A stretch of DNA of 64,000 nt, from positions 2,850,001 to 2,914,000 of the forward strand of contig CAHIKZ030002035.1 in NCBI GenBank assembly GCA_903632075.3, written 5' to 3'. The position numbers and the translations under genes are program-made. Positions 1 through 10,011 of the stretch are shown here, piece after piece. The notes beneath the pieces are model-generated. The model was given only the letters and a program-made list of their open reading frames with translations. It searched no databases and was not told the origin of the DNA. Within the stretch, counting starts at the first letter, position 1, and each line of letters opens with the position of its first letter. Source of the stretch: Acanthosepion pharaonis. Taxonomy: Eukaryota; Mollusca; Cephalopoda; Sepiida; Sepiidae.

Positions 1-8
1 TGATTTGA

Positions 9-60
9 CTATCTATCTATCTATCTAGCTAGCTAGCTAGCTAGCTAGCTAGCTAGATAG
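9..60. repeat. Tetranucleotide microsatellite (ATCT)n/(AGCT)n
   Basis: The window opens in a tetranucleotide tract that shifts from ATCT units to AGCT units. The AGCT part is self-complementary, so it can form hairpins. The 5' boundary is cut by the window edge. Confidence 0.9.
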
Positions 61-196
61 CGACACATACATATATCGTGAAACCCAGGGTCACAAACTG
101 ACATCAATCCAACTAAAAATATGTTTTAGCTCTATCACTAATATTGAGCGCTTTCCAATAAGTATCGCGCATCTAAATAATATATATAAAAATTGC

Positions 197-228
<32 letters not shown>

Positions 229-436
229 TTGATTAAAAAAAAGACAAGGTCTCCCTGCTTAAATTTTTGTATTTTCGTGTAAAGTATTGAAAATTGTTAT
301 TGGTAACTTAGTTTAGTTTGAGAAATTAATTTCTGTATTTTAAATAATACAATGTTTGAATTTATTTTATGAAACTAAAATGAAATAATTACTACATTAA
401 GGAAAAATTCAACAACCACATTAACTGTCTATTTTT
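61..436. other. AT-rich spacer with a short (AT)n(GT)n tract
   Basis: No coding or RNA signal was recognised. The only clear structure is an AT then GT dinucleotide run at about 197-228. Confidence 0.6.
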
Positions 437-768
437 CTGAGATGAGGTATTATACACTATTTGCTTTGTTCGGACTATCATCCTTATCTTTGTTGCCATA
501 TTTATCACAACGTTTCGGCCGTTGTACGTTCCAGCCTTCTTCAGCTGCGCCATGTGTCCTTGAGGACAGGAGATAACTGATAACTGACATCATTAGACAT
601 GGCACGTAGAACTAGAACAGTCTACTCCAGCGAGCGAAATAAAGGGTTCAGTTCGACATTTCCACCTGAAGAAGGCCGGAGCGTACAACGGCCGAGACGT
701 TGTGATAAATATGGCAACAAAGATGTGGATGATAGCCCGAACAATGTAAATAGTGAACAAGATTAACA
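437..768. mobile_element. Foldback element, copy 1 (both arms, centre deleted)
   Basis: The two halves are inverted copies of each other. The left half reads on the minus strand what the right half reads on the plus strand, and the ends are related inverted sequences (GATGAGG... and ...TAAATAGTG). Five more substantial copies lie at 7.7, 33.2, 35.0, 38.2 and 55.5 kb, with an end fragment at 58.1 kb. Here the tRNA-like centre seen in copy 6 is missing. The left arm holds an intact CTGAAGA...GAAACGTT hammerhead-like core on the minus strand (509-544). In the right arm (666-701) GAAA has become GAGA. The family was not identified by name. Confidence 0.8.
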
Positions 769-884
769 GTATTTACTCGCTTTCCTTTATTAGGCATTAA
801 ATTATAATATACCACGTTTACCTTGACTTTCGCAGTTAGCTTAAAGAATATATATGCCGATATAGTCAGCAAAAGGAACAGCCC

Positions 885-1475
885 AAAATTTGAACAACAA
901 AAAGTAGAAAATTTTCAATATCTAGGACGTGATTTAACAGACGACGGAAAATAACCCGAAATCCGAAGGTAAATTGGAAGAGCTAAGCAAAGTATTAAAT
1001 TTTCGTTAGAAACAAAGAAAAGAGTGCTGGACTGCTATGTAATAATGTAATACCGGTCCTTCTATATAGCAGTGAATGCTGGACAATCCCCTCAGAGATG
1101 AAGATGACAATGCAGCTGAAATGTAGTTCTACAGAAGGATGCTGAGAATACTATGGACTAAATAATTGAGTAACGAGGGAGTTTTAGGGAAAATGAAAAC
1201 CAAAATGACACTCAAATTTAGAACCGGAATGAGACGATTGAAATTTCTGGGTCACATTATGAGAAAAGAGAATTTGGAGAATTTGACACTCACAGGATAT
1301 ATTCAAGACAATAGAGACAGAGTAAAACAACGAATAACATACCTAATTAATTTGTACAATTAGTTGGCAGAAGAAGGATTAGGAGAGATAGCAAAAGGAC
1401 AAACTTTAGAGCCACAAAGGACAGGAAATTGTGGAGAGCCATGATCGCCCACGTCTCATCAATTTTAGCGAGACA
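885..1475 (+). mobile_element. RTE-like LINE, 3' end of ORF (decayed)
   Basis: Conceptual translation in shifting frames gives the C-terminal part of a non-LTR retrotransposon polyprotein: a VENFQYLG motif near 910, a region resembling RVLDCYV...SECWTI near 1025-1090, then FLGHIMRKENLENLTLTG near 1243-1300. These belong to the thumb and C-terminal region after the reverse transcriptase palm. Several frameshifts and stops interrupt it, so it is dead. The same segment recurs in both orientations at 2.7, 2.9, 17.9, 40.7, 53.4, 55.3, 56.3 and 56.8 kb. An open frame of 65 residues at 1166-1363 is part of this relic. The clade name rests on remembered similarity and is less certain than the LINE call. 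Confidence 0.85.
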
Positions 1476-1646
1476 AAATCGCATATTATAACTACCTCAT
1501 CTGTTCTACAGAAGATGAAGAGATTGCAGAAATGAAGAAATCTATACACTGCAAACCAACTCCAGTCACTGGATGAAGCCAAAATCTGTCCATTACAAGT
1601 GAAATCCGGGTACGTACTCAACCTCGATTCATAATGTCTGTTAGAG

Positions 1647-1900
1647 CAGTGTTTTTCAACTGTTTTAAATAACGGTACATTTAGTAAAAAATTTTAAAGG
1701 GCATACATTTAAATGTTATGAACTAAAACCATAGATTTAAAAAAAAATCATACCAATGTGAATTTACTTTGTTTTAATTGGCATTAATATGAATGCTGAT
1801 ATTTAATATTAAATTAATTTAATTAATATTTAATTAGCATTTATATGAATTAATATTCATATTATACATATGAATTTACTTTATCGTTTTAATTGGCATT
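1647..1900 (+). mobile_element. Fragment of hAT-like non-autonomous element (left end)
   Basis: The segment starts with CAGTGTTTTTCAAC and then follows, with gaps, the left 150 bases of the element at 2002-2646. The CAGTG terminus and the internal similarity indicate an earlier truncated insertion of the same family. The sequence around 1758 and 1872 carries a direct repeat (GAATTTACTTT). Confidence 0.6.
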
Positions 1901-2001
1901 TAGCAGTTACTTGTTAAGATGTTAGATAAATACTAGTCGTTTATAATTCTGATTGTTAGTATTTAGTTGCTTTAAAATAGTTCAATATTGATCGCTTATA
2001 T

Positions 2002-2646
2002 CAGTGTTTTTCAAACATTTTAAACAACGGCACACCTAGGCGCAACTGAAAATATCACAGCACACTTAGCAAACATCTTTAATGGGTATACATATAAATG
2101 CTATGAATTAAAACCATGTATTTTTAAAAATACATACATAAATATGAACTTACTTCATCTCAATGTCTCTATTCAACTATTTTTGCAGCTTATTTAGTGT
2201 GAAAGCTGTGCGTGGTGTTTTTTCACGATTTCTTCAATGTTTGGTCGAATGTACGATAAATAGACCCTCATTTCTTCTTCACTTGAGCGTAGTCTTTCTC
2301 ACTTCTTTTTTATGTTATTTAGGGTTGAGAAGCCTAATTCTCATAAATAAGAAGTAGAAAATTGAAATAAAACTGATAAAGCCTTTTTATCTAATGTGGG
2401 ATATTGCTTTTGTATTGAAATCCAAAATGAATCAATGGGTACCGTCGAATGTTTAAAATAACATTATCGAAGAATAGCGAAAAGGATTATTTAAAAAAAA
2501 AAAAAGCTTAATACTTATTCATTTATTCAAATACTAACATTGTACTATTATTACTTCCACACATGCACATATATATGTATGCTGTGAAAATATTTCGCGG
2601 CACGCAACACACTAGTGTGCCGCAATACGGCGGTTGAGAATCATTG
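2002..2646. mobile_element. hAT-like non-autonomous DNA transposon (645 bp)
   Basis: The left end CAGTGTTTTTCAA...ACGGCACAC is matched in inverted form by the right end GTGTGCCG...TTGAGAATCATTG, giving imperfect terminal inverted repeats of about 32 bases. CAGTG-type termini are usual for hAT elements. An 8-base target duplication is expected for hAT but the flanks (GCTTATAT and TATTAGAG) do not match, so it is either eroded or the family call is wrong. The 64-residue open frame inside shows no recognised domain. Confidence 0.6.
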
Positions 2647-2654
2647 TATTAGAG

Positions 2655-2830
2655 AGATGATAAAAAAAAGAACTTGAAGTGACAGAAATGTGGATATACC
2701 AATGAAAGGTGATAATACCATAGACAAATCATGTGAACAACGTGGAACTTTAGAGAGAAATGGGAACAAAGTTGATACTTACAATCATGGGTCACTCGAA
2801 TTTCTGGTACGCATAATGAGGAAAAGGTGT
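2655..2830 (+). mobile_element. RTE-like LINE 3' fragment, plus strand
   Basis: A short piece of the same C-terminal LINE region as at 885-1475. Translation gives an ELEVTEMW-like start and ends in SLEFLVRIMRKR, the equivalent of FLGHIMRKE. It meets the next fragment, in the opposite orientation, at about 2830. Confidence 0.65.
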
Positions 2831-3185
2831 CCTTTTATATGCCGTATCCCTTCAGGACGTGGAAAATCATGACTCTCCACAATTTCCTATTCTTTGTAGC
2901 TCTTAGCAACGTGTCTTTCTGTCGTCACCCCCCTTCGTCAGCCATTCGCACAAGCTGTAAGTGACCCGCTACATCCCTCTCTTTTGCCTTCGATATGTCC
3001 TGTCAATGTCAAATTTCTTCAACCTCTCCTTCATCATTATGTGTCCAAGAATTATCAACTCTCTCTGAGTATAATACATTTTTATTGCATTTTCCTCAAG
3101 AAGTCTTAGTTGTTTACACGTTCCATCCATGGTATTCTCAGTATCCATCTGTCGAATTACATCTCTGTTGTCATAATTCCCCTCA
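2828..3185 (-). mobile_element. RTE-like LINE 3' fragment, minus strand
   Basis: On the plus strand it reads ATGCCGTATCCCTTCAGGAC and CTCTCCACAATTTCC, the reverse complement of the 3' end of the LINE that is also seen at 17.7, 40.6 and 53.1 kb. Together with 2655-2830 it forms a tail-to-tail junction of two copies of one LINE. Confidence 0.75.
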
Positions 3186-3640
3186 TCTTTCGCCGCTGCC
3201 TACACCCGGTGGTGTAACCACGTTTAATGATCCGGTCCTCAGGATCTTAGGACGACGCTTTAACCACAGGGTTAACTCTGCGCTGGTTAATCGCTGGCCG
3301 ATTCGATACACATCATTTCTGCCCACGTTGTGTTCTTGATCTCAGAGCAGTGAAAGATAAAATGTCGTCGTAATGGCAGCGTTGGTTAAAGCCGTGGCGG
3401 GTACTATATAAAGGAAAATATATATTCACAACAAAAAAACAAAACGAAAGATTTATGGGGTTAATCATCAATTGGTTTATATAGCTCTTGGTACAACAAA
3501 AATTAACCCTTCCCGCCTCAATCTCTATAGTGACACTAAGCCTTGTCTAAACTTCTGGAGAGCTGGGTTCAAAGTTTTGGAATCAGGAATTCTGGTGGCA
3601 GCTGGCGTGGATTTCAGAAGCACTCGATGCGGCTTCTACG
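3186..3640. other. Unassigned segment with a TATA-like box
   Basis: This stretch is visibly richer in G and C than its surroundings around 3200-3400. It contains TACTATATAAAGG at about 3400, a good match to a TATA box, and GTTAAAGC-type pieces that recall decayed tRNA heads. No initiator, exon or transposon was established. Confidence 0.3.
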
Positions 3641-3649
3641 CCTAAGTCT

Positions 3650-4360
3650 CTGTGCACAACAAAATCGTCTACTTATATGCACTTCGACCCAAAACTGGCG
3701 TGGGGCCGAAGTGTTCTGAGGATTCGGTGATTCCCCAATTTTCATTAATCCTAGTAAAGGTTTGCTTTGTTCCTATTTCTGCTTTCTTGATCAACTTTCC
3801 TAATTTGGAGAAAAATCCATCTTCCTTGGGTGTATTCAAAACGATTTCTCCTCCCTTAACTCCAACTTTCTTCATTTCACATCTCTCATCGCTACTCCGC
3901 ACAGGCGGGGCTAAATTCTGCCCTTTCGTCTTTCCTTCTCAGCATTCTTACTCCGTCAACTTCTTGGGGCTGGCATAAATATCTTTGTGACAAATTTAAT
4001 TTTTAAAGTGCGTAGGTGAAAGGGCCTTATTTATTCTCATCATTAATCTCAATTCTCTGGCCCCTTTCCTGGATCAATCTCTATAGCGAAAACAAACCAG
4101 ATCACCTTCTTAGCACGATATGATTGATCTTTATAATTTCAACCCCAAGACAAAGTTCGTTCTTTGCTTTCATTCCTTAATTCGCTTTTGCCAACGAAAA
4201 TATATTTCCCGTCTGCTTCTCTTTTCGCCAATGATATGTGTATTCCTAATTTCCAAGAAATGCTTTACCCGCATGCCAGATTTTCCATAAATAAAAACAG
4301 AGCATTGCCTCAGTTCGTAATTTGCAACTCAGATGGCCCTTTCTTCATTCCACATTAGCA
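3650..4360 (-). pseudogene. Possible unrecognised coding remnant
   Basis: I do not recognise a family. The minus strand has an open frame of 77 residues (3669-3902) of the form ...GEIVLNTPKEDGFFSKLGKL..., rich in K and E and balanced in composition, unlike the F/K/L-rich frames that AT-rich noise gives here. Other minus-strand pieces around 4110-4350 also read as plausible protein (for example AKREADGKYIFVGKS). Stops separate the blocks. This could be a decayed retrotransposon ORF1 or host exon material; chance is not excluded. Confidence 0.3.
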
Positions 4361-4364
4361 GGGG

Positions 4365-5065
4365 AAATGTCTTCCATTTTCTCTTTCTATCTGTCTATCT
4401 TCCACTTTATATTTCATTTTGAGCTTAACCTTTTTTCTACTTAGAATTAATGTTTAACCACTTCACAGCCTCAGTGTAAGATTTTGTTAAATGAAAAGGT
4501 CTGTTTTTGTCCGTAGAACAGCTATGTGCAGATAACTGTAAAGAAAATGAAGGGACTGATTTTACACTCTGTCGATATTATAAACAGGACCCCATTTTTT
4601 AAATGATAAAAAAAATCAGTATTTTTCGATTCTGACAAATTTCTCGCCTTGAGGAGGGTCTAACGAATGCTAATATGTAAAAATCATTTTTTTTTTTAAA
4701 TTACCTATTTTTTTCCGAGTGGACAAGTTTTATTAAATTCTGTCGCTTTTACATTCATCACCTTGGTAATTAACATTATAGTATTTTACTAAAAAATAAA
4801 TATTTTGTACCAAATTAAACGGTATGTTTTGAATATATGTTTGTGTGGGAATATCTATGATGTTAAATGCTTCCCTTATTGCATTGTAATTTTATACTTT
4901 AAATTACACGAAACAAAAAAACTTCAACCACAATAACCGCTACAAATATCCGTAAAACTTTTTATTAATTAAGTGATATTTTGTTCTAAATAATTGCTTT
5001 TGATAATTTTATAACAGAAAAGCTTATTTATTAATTTGAGATACCGGAAGCAATATATGTGAATA
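4365..5065. other. AT-rich DNA, nothing recognised
   Basis: Long A/T runs and no coding, tRNA-like or terminal-repeat signals seen. Confidence 0.5.
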
Positions 5066-5067
5066 TC

Positions 5068-5205
5068 ATAGCAACTGGTCTACCGCAGAAAGAAATGGCA
5101 ACTTACTGCGGGACAAAAATCTACCTCGTCAGTCATGTATCGAAAGATACATGATCGCCTAAGCGTGTATCACGTATGGCACATAACTGACTGACCGAAC
5201 TCCGT
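5068..5205 (+). mobile_element. SINE 3' body fragment
   Basis: The sequence GCAACTGGTCTACCGCAGAA... through ...CATAACTGACTGA matches, with few changes, the 3' body of the SINE at 13988-14262. It includes a hairpin, ATGTATCGAAAGATACAT. The tRNA-like head is absent, as expected of a 5'-truncated insertion. Confidence 0.75.
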
Positions 5206-5634
5206 GAAAAATTCACGCATATAGTTTAATCTTTGATGATTATTAACAAACAAAAAAAAAGAAAGAAAAGAAAATAGATACATTTACATAACACAATGCT
5301 TGCACACTTCAAGTGACGGGTCACCATAACAATCTCAGACTTGAAAGCAGACTGCTAATAACAACCAGATGGGCGAATTTATTGTTTAGGACAGAAAGAA
5401 ATAAACTGAAAAAAATCGTATTATTTATTATGATATCAAAGTTATTCTGTTAAAAAATAGCAAGATTATTTAAATATAGATCGTTACTTCTGTATTTGGA
5501 TCAAAGAGTCGTTCCTAACCTTCTACCTCAGTTTAGTGTGGTATCTCAACTTTAGATTTATGATGATGAAATTATCCCAAGAATGTTCCTGACTCTCGAC
5601 AAGATTATTATAAAAAAAAAAAATGAACGGCGTG
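5206..5634. other. AT-rich spacer
   Basis: Nothing recognised apart from short A runs. Confidence 0.5.
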
Positions 5635-5832
5635 AAGGAAGTTAAGTCTATTGGAATTAACTCCCCTTCCGATAAGGCGGGCGTGTCACCTGACTGTCAC
5701 CTAGCGACTGTTGGTAAACTATAAATAACAGCGGAGTTGAAGGGGTCAGACTCATTGGAATTATTCTTCGTCCGGTAGAGGAGACATGAAAGACAGTTGT
5801 CACCGGACCATCATCCAGCGACTGTTTGTATC
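5635..5832 (+). promoter_or_regulatory. Duplicated 5' UTR units of RTE-like LINE with TATA box
   Basis: Two diverged direct copies of about 85-95 bases (5635-5716 and 5739-5832) share a GAAGG...TCATTGGAATT-like start, a TGTCACC core and the ending CAGCGACTGTT. Between them lies ACTATAAATAACAGCGG (about 5717-5733), a good TATA box, with TCAGACTCATT about 27 bases further on where an initiator would sit. They lie directly upstream of a LINE endonuclease frame, so the likely role is the element's own promoter units. That role is inferred from position. Confidence 0.5.
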
Positions 5833-5849
5833 TTACAAAAATTCGTTTT

Positions 5850-6990
5850 CGAGATATGGAATGTTAGGACACTGAATCAATATGACTAGTTAGAAAATGT
5901 AAAGTAGGAAATGAACTGGTTAAAGGTTAATATTTTAGGCGTATGCAAAACTTGATGAGCAAACAATGGAGACTTCGTCAGAGACAAACACAGTCATATA
6001 TGCAAGCAGAGAGAAAATGAGAGACGGGTACTACTGATATTAGACCAAAACAAAAAGAAATGTGTTCTGGGATACTATCTGATAGAATTATTGTAGTTAA
6101 ACTGAAAGGGAAGCCTTTTAACATACCTATCGATGCCGTGTATGCACAGACAATACAAAGTACAGAAATAAATGAAAGGTTTTACTGTACGCTAGACAAA
6201 GCTATGGTCCAATCGAAGGAAATTACAAACGTCATCGGAGACCTAAATGCCAAAGTAGGGGAAGAGAGAGACGATGAAATTATTGGTAAATTAGGACTAG
6301 GAACTCGTAATGAACGAGGAGAAAAATGTGTGCAATGGCGCACGGCAAACGATCAGGTAATAACCAACACCTGGTTTCAAGAACACACCAAATGTATATG
6401 AGAGTTGGAAAAAAAAGGACCAAACCGATTATATAACAATGAATAAGAAATTCAGGAATGCAGTTTTACACTAAAACATACCCAAGTGCCGACTGTAGAG
6501 AGGTACAACCTTCTAATGACATGTAACCTTAGAGCGAAACTACAGAAATTAAAGACGCATAAGTAGCACCAAAAATGCAATAAGACAATATCCTGAATGA
6601 CCCGAATTTGATGGAGAATTATATGGACAGTGTTAAAAGCAGATACAATTAACTAAATGAGAGTGGAAATTCGCAGTGGAAGATATTAAGAGAATTTCAA
6701 ATAGCATCATTGATCATGATCATTCCCCCCACCAAAAAAAAAAGAGACAAGGAACAAAGAAGTGATTGACAGATGGAATTCTCGACATTATGAAAAGTAG
6801 ATGACAAACAATGCCAAGGTATGGCATAAAATCTAGAACATTGCATAAAGAAATGGAAACACGGGAAAAAGGAATGGCTCAATGAAAAGTATGTAGAAAT
6901 AGAAAGAATGAATATTAAGGTGTGTAATATGAATGCAAGAGGATGAAATATAAATGAAGATTACAAGGATAGGAGGAACAGATAACGATT
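5850..6990 (+). mobile_element. RTE-like LINE, endonuclease domain (pseudogene)
   Basis: Translation across frames gives an APE-type endonuclease domain of a non-LTR retrotransposon. VRTLNQYD lies near 5865, LKVNILGV near 5920, and an open frame at 6060-6401 carries GYYLSDRII-like and VYAQT segments, then GDLNAKVGEERDDEI near residue 60 and GLGTRNERGEK near residue 79, ending at VITNTWFQEHT. GDxNAK and the N-T pair near its end are characteristic of the catalytic pocket. After a frameshift, DYITMNKKFRNAV follows, which resembles the DYI..N+RFRN block before the SDH motif. SDH itself is not clear. The linker continues to about 6990. The element is 3'-truncated and broken, but its 5' end is retained, which is rare for LINEs. 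Confidence 0.85.
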
Positions 6991-7140
6991 TATCCTAAAC
7001 TTGAAGAGGTTAAGATTGTCGTGCTTGGGGAAACATCAACGCTGGAGTCTGTTCCACAAAATAGTGCTTCTTGGGAAGAGGATTTCTGTGTTAAATATTC
7101 TTTTTTTTTTTCTGATGGAATACTTAGTGGGGGGAATGAT

Positions 7141-7475
7141 GATGATTCAATCATGTGGGCATTGCAAGGCAGGTCTTGGCTGCAATACGCTGAACTGGTG
7201 GAACTAAAGAATGACGCTGGCCAGAATATTTCCTACAGAAATAACAACAGAATAGCGAGAGGCTAGAAACGTTTTGTCTGTGGGAATTTTTCGGTCTAAT
7301 CTGATTCTTGTAAATATGGCAGAAGTAATCTGGTACTTTCTGGAGCTGTAAAAAAATCGACCCTTTTTCCATCGTCTTCAGCGATAAATATGAGTTCCAC
7401 TTGAGGTCAGGTGTGAAATTGAGTTCTAGTAGACGTTCAAAGTAAGGAGCCTCATTGAGAGTACAACCCACAGAA
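7141..7475 (-). mobile_element. Jockey-like LINE C-terminal fragment
   Basis: The minus-strand open frame of 106 residues contains PYFERLLELNFTPDLKWNSY, then YKNQIRPK, then SLVPPVQ. These are the C-terminal blocks that follow the reverse transcriptase palm in the jockey-like LINE of this window; compare SLDRVQKRLR...SLIPPV in the copy at 54.3-55.1 kb. Material between the blocks is deleted. No catalytic motif is present. Confidence 0.75.
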
Positions 7476-7689
7476 AATTATTTTTATGGTCCCACGCATC
7501 TTTTGAAAGCCGTTACTGCTGCGTCTACTGGTTAATAGCTTCTCCAATATTATAGATTTATAACAAACTAAATAAAGCTATCAGAATTTTATTAAGCGTA
7601 AATTATTATAGCACAAGTAGCTTTTGTAGCGGTCAGGTTTTGCCACTTGACACAGCTGAGGTGTAAAACTTTCAAAATAAATGAATTCA
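7476..7689. other. Spacer, nothing recognised
   Basis: No feature was seen between the LINE fragment and the foldback element. Confidence 0.45.
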
Positions 7690-7982
7690 ACACATGGAGG
7701 ATATGTATAAAGATAAAGGCGTTAGTTAGATCCAGTGACAGGACCCAAAGAGTGTGAGTTCAATACCTGGTTAAGGCGGTGGAGAACTTGGAGAAGGGAA
7801 TTAACTGATAACTGACATCCATTAGACATGGCACGTGGAACTAGAACAGTCTACCCCAGCGAGCGAAATAAAGGGTTCAGCTCGACATTCCAACCACCTG
7901 AAGAAGGCCGGAGCGTACAACGGCCGAAACGTTATGATAAATATGGCAACTAAGATGAGGACAATAGTCCAAATAATGTAAA

Positions 7983-7985
<3 letters not shown>
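7690..7985 (+). mobile_element. Foldback element, copy 2 (tRNA-like centre plus right arm)
   Basis: It begins in the tRNA-like centre (GATAAAGGCGTTAG, then GAGTTCAATACC as a B-box-like motif at about 7759) and runs through the right arm. The hammerhead-like core CTGAAGA...GAAACGTT at 7898-7933 is intact, with a 5-bp stem II GGCCG/CGGCC. The arm also reads as a short frame from ATGGCACGTGG at about 7828, closed early by a stop in this copy. The element ends at a GT microsatellite. Confidence 0.8.

Positions 7986-8017
<32 letters not shown>
7985..8017. repeat. (GT)n microsatellite at element 3' end
   Basis: About 16 GT dinucleotides directly follow the AAATAGTG terminus of foldback copy 2, so the terminus probably seeded the expansion. 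Confidence 0.95.
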
Positions 8018-8020
<3 letters not shown>

Positions 8021-8215
8021 ATATATAGAAAATAGGAAAGAACTCGTTAGGTAAATAATCCAAAGTTCTTTAGTATTTTTGTTATTATTTTTAAAAACCA
8101 GTGCTCGATACAAAAGTAGAGCCTAAATATAATTATTTATTTAAAAATATGATTCCATCGCTACATAAGAGTTCTCATGTTTCAAAACAAGAGCCGAAAA
8201 CTTCAATATAATTAT

Positions 8216-8216
<1 letters not shown>

Positions 8217-8263
<47 letters not shown>

Positions 8264-8332
8264 ATGTGTATATATATATATATATATATATAATGTACGT
8301 TTTGTGTGTGTCTGTGTATGTCTGTATATAAA

Positions 8333-8400
<68 letters not shown>
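8217..8400. repeat. Compound (AT)n/(GT)n microsatellite
   Basis: Three AT blocks, the longest about 60 bases near 8337-8398, are separated by GT-rich spacers. Open frames over this tract are purely low-complexity. Confidence 0.95.
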
Positions 8401-8575
8401 GAATTAAATTTAAGATATAATATTCCCAACATCTCTCGTTCGTGCGCATGTGTTGTTAGAGAGAGAGACACAGACAGACAGAAAAATATGGCTCAAAAGA
8501 GGAGAAAAATTATATTCATGTGTGTAAACCATCAGAGATCAAAAAAAAGGGAAGAAAACATTTACCGGATTACCG

Positions 8576-8606
8576 TTAGTGTGTGTGTGCGCGCGCGCAT
8601 GCGCAC
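8576..8606. repeat. (GT)n(GC)n tract with Z-DNA potential
   Basis: A run of alternating purine-pyrimidine, GTGTGTGTG then CGCGCGCATGCGCAC. Such sequence is the classic substrate for Z-DNA. Confidence 0.85.
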
Positions 8607-8990
8607 CGCGTGGTTTGGTGAAATCAAGCAGTCGGTCTGCCGGCTAGTGCTTTTCCCCCAAAGAGGGAGTTTCCCGTATTGTCACTACTACATCCTGAAG
8701 CAAAAACAGAAAGAAAGAGGGAGTAGTTTCCTTTTATATCACCGATTACCACGTCATCTCTCGACCATTGACCGAAATCTATTAACAAATAAGGTGGGAT
8801 AATCCCACACTTCCAATGTCAATTGTTCCTAAATAGACACCCTTCTAAGTACTGACCAGGGGCTGAAAATTTAAAATAATGTACACGAAGCTTAGGGCAA
8901 TATATTTCCTTCGAGAAGAAACTAGTGTTAATTTTTTAGTGTACCATCTTCTATTCGAATGGGCGTATGGAAGTACTTTGATTTGATCTT
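8607..8990. other. Spacer, nothing recognised
   Basis: Moderately mixed composition; no transposon or coding match found. Confidence 0.4.
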
Positions 8991-8994
8991 TTTC

Positions 8995-9173
8995 CAATTC
9001 CTACCTTTTTTATCAATTCTTGTCTATCGCTATTTATTCCTGATTTTACATCAGTCTGTTTATCTATCTCCGTCTCATCTGTCTTTCCCAGTTTGTCTGT
9101 CTCTCTTCTTCCCTCTCTGTCTCCTCGTTCGTAACTGTATGTTTCTCTGTCTATTATTTTCTTTATCTCTTCC

Positions 9174-9211
<38 letters not shown>

Positions 9212-9525
9212 CTCTCTTTTCTTCCTATCACATTTTTCTTTCTTCCTCTCTCTTTCCCCGTCTCTTCCTGTTTGTCTCTCTTCCTGTTTCTCTTTCTCTT
9301 CCTGTCTGTCTACTTATATCACTTCTCTTCTGTGTCTTACTTTGTATCACCTTTTCTTTGCTTCTCCCTATCCGTATGTATCTTTCTATCAATCACTATT
9401 TCTCTCTTTCTTTTAGTCTGTCAATTTCTCTCTATCTCTGCTTCTTCCTATCTGTATGTCTCTGTATCAATCACATTTCCGTTCCTCTTCCGGTCTGTCT
9501 CTCTTTCTTCCTAAATACATACACA
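8995..9525. repeat. Polypyrimidine-rich tract with (CT)n core
   Basis: About 530 bases of TCT/TGTC/TTCC units with a pure CT run at about 9176-9207. The 214-residue open frame over it is composed almost only of S, L, F and C and is a by-product of the repeat. Confidence 0.9.
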
Positions 9526-10011
9526 TGCATGCACTCACAACACACAATACCTGTGCATGTTTTTTTCTCGGTCTTTGATGTTTTATTTATTTATTTGAAT
9601 TGACAAAGACACGACATAAAACACGGAGTTTCGTTCACGCATTTTATACGAACAAACCCAAGCATATTTTAAATAACCAAACACTCGCCCACTAATTGAT
9701 CCCATAAGGTTGTTCTATCAAACAGACGGACTAACACAAAAGGCAAGGCAAACCACAAACAATTATTGCTATAGAAAATAAAACCCAACAAATAAATGTC
9801 TGTGTACGCACGCTCTTTCAAGTTGAAATATACCTTGCAGTTGAGGCTGGATATAGGAAGACATTTCATGGAAGATCATAGTTTCTTGTGGCAATGAACA
9901 TTAACTTCTATTGACCTTTCACCATTAATATTTTAAAATTTAAAAACGTTTTTTTTCTCTGAATCTTTTATACTCCTTTTGGAAGTGATGTTTTAAATTT
10001 TAAAAATTTAG
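9526..10011. other. AT-rich spacer
   Basis: No feature recognised. Confidence 0.45.

Noticed and set aside
3400..3412. TATA box as evidence for a host gene at 3.4 kb
   Set aside because: In such AT-rich DNA the motif is frequent, and no start site or exon follows.
8141..8471. Minus-strand frames of about 100 codons
   Set aside because: Pure (AT)n/(GT)n translation (Y-I repeats).
8959..9603. 214-codon open frame
   Set aside because: Composed of S, L, F and C over a pyrimidine tract; absence of stops follows from base composition.
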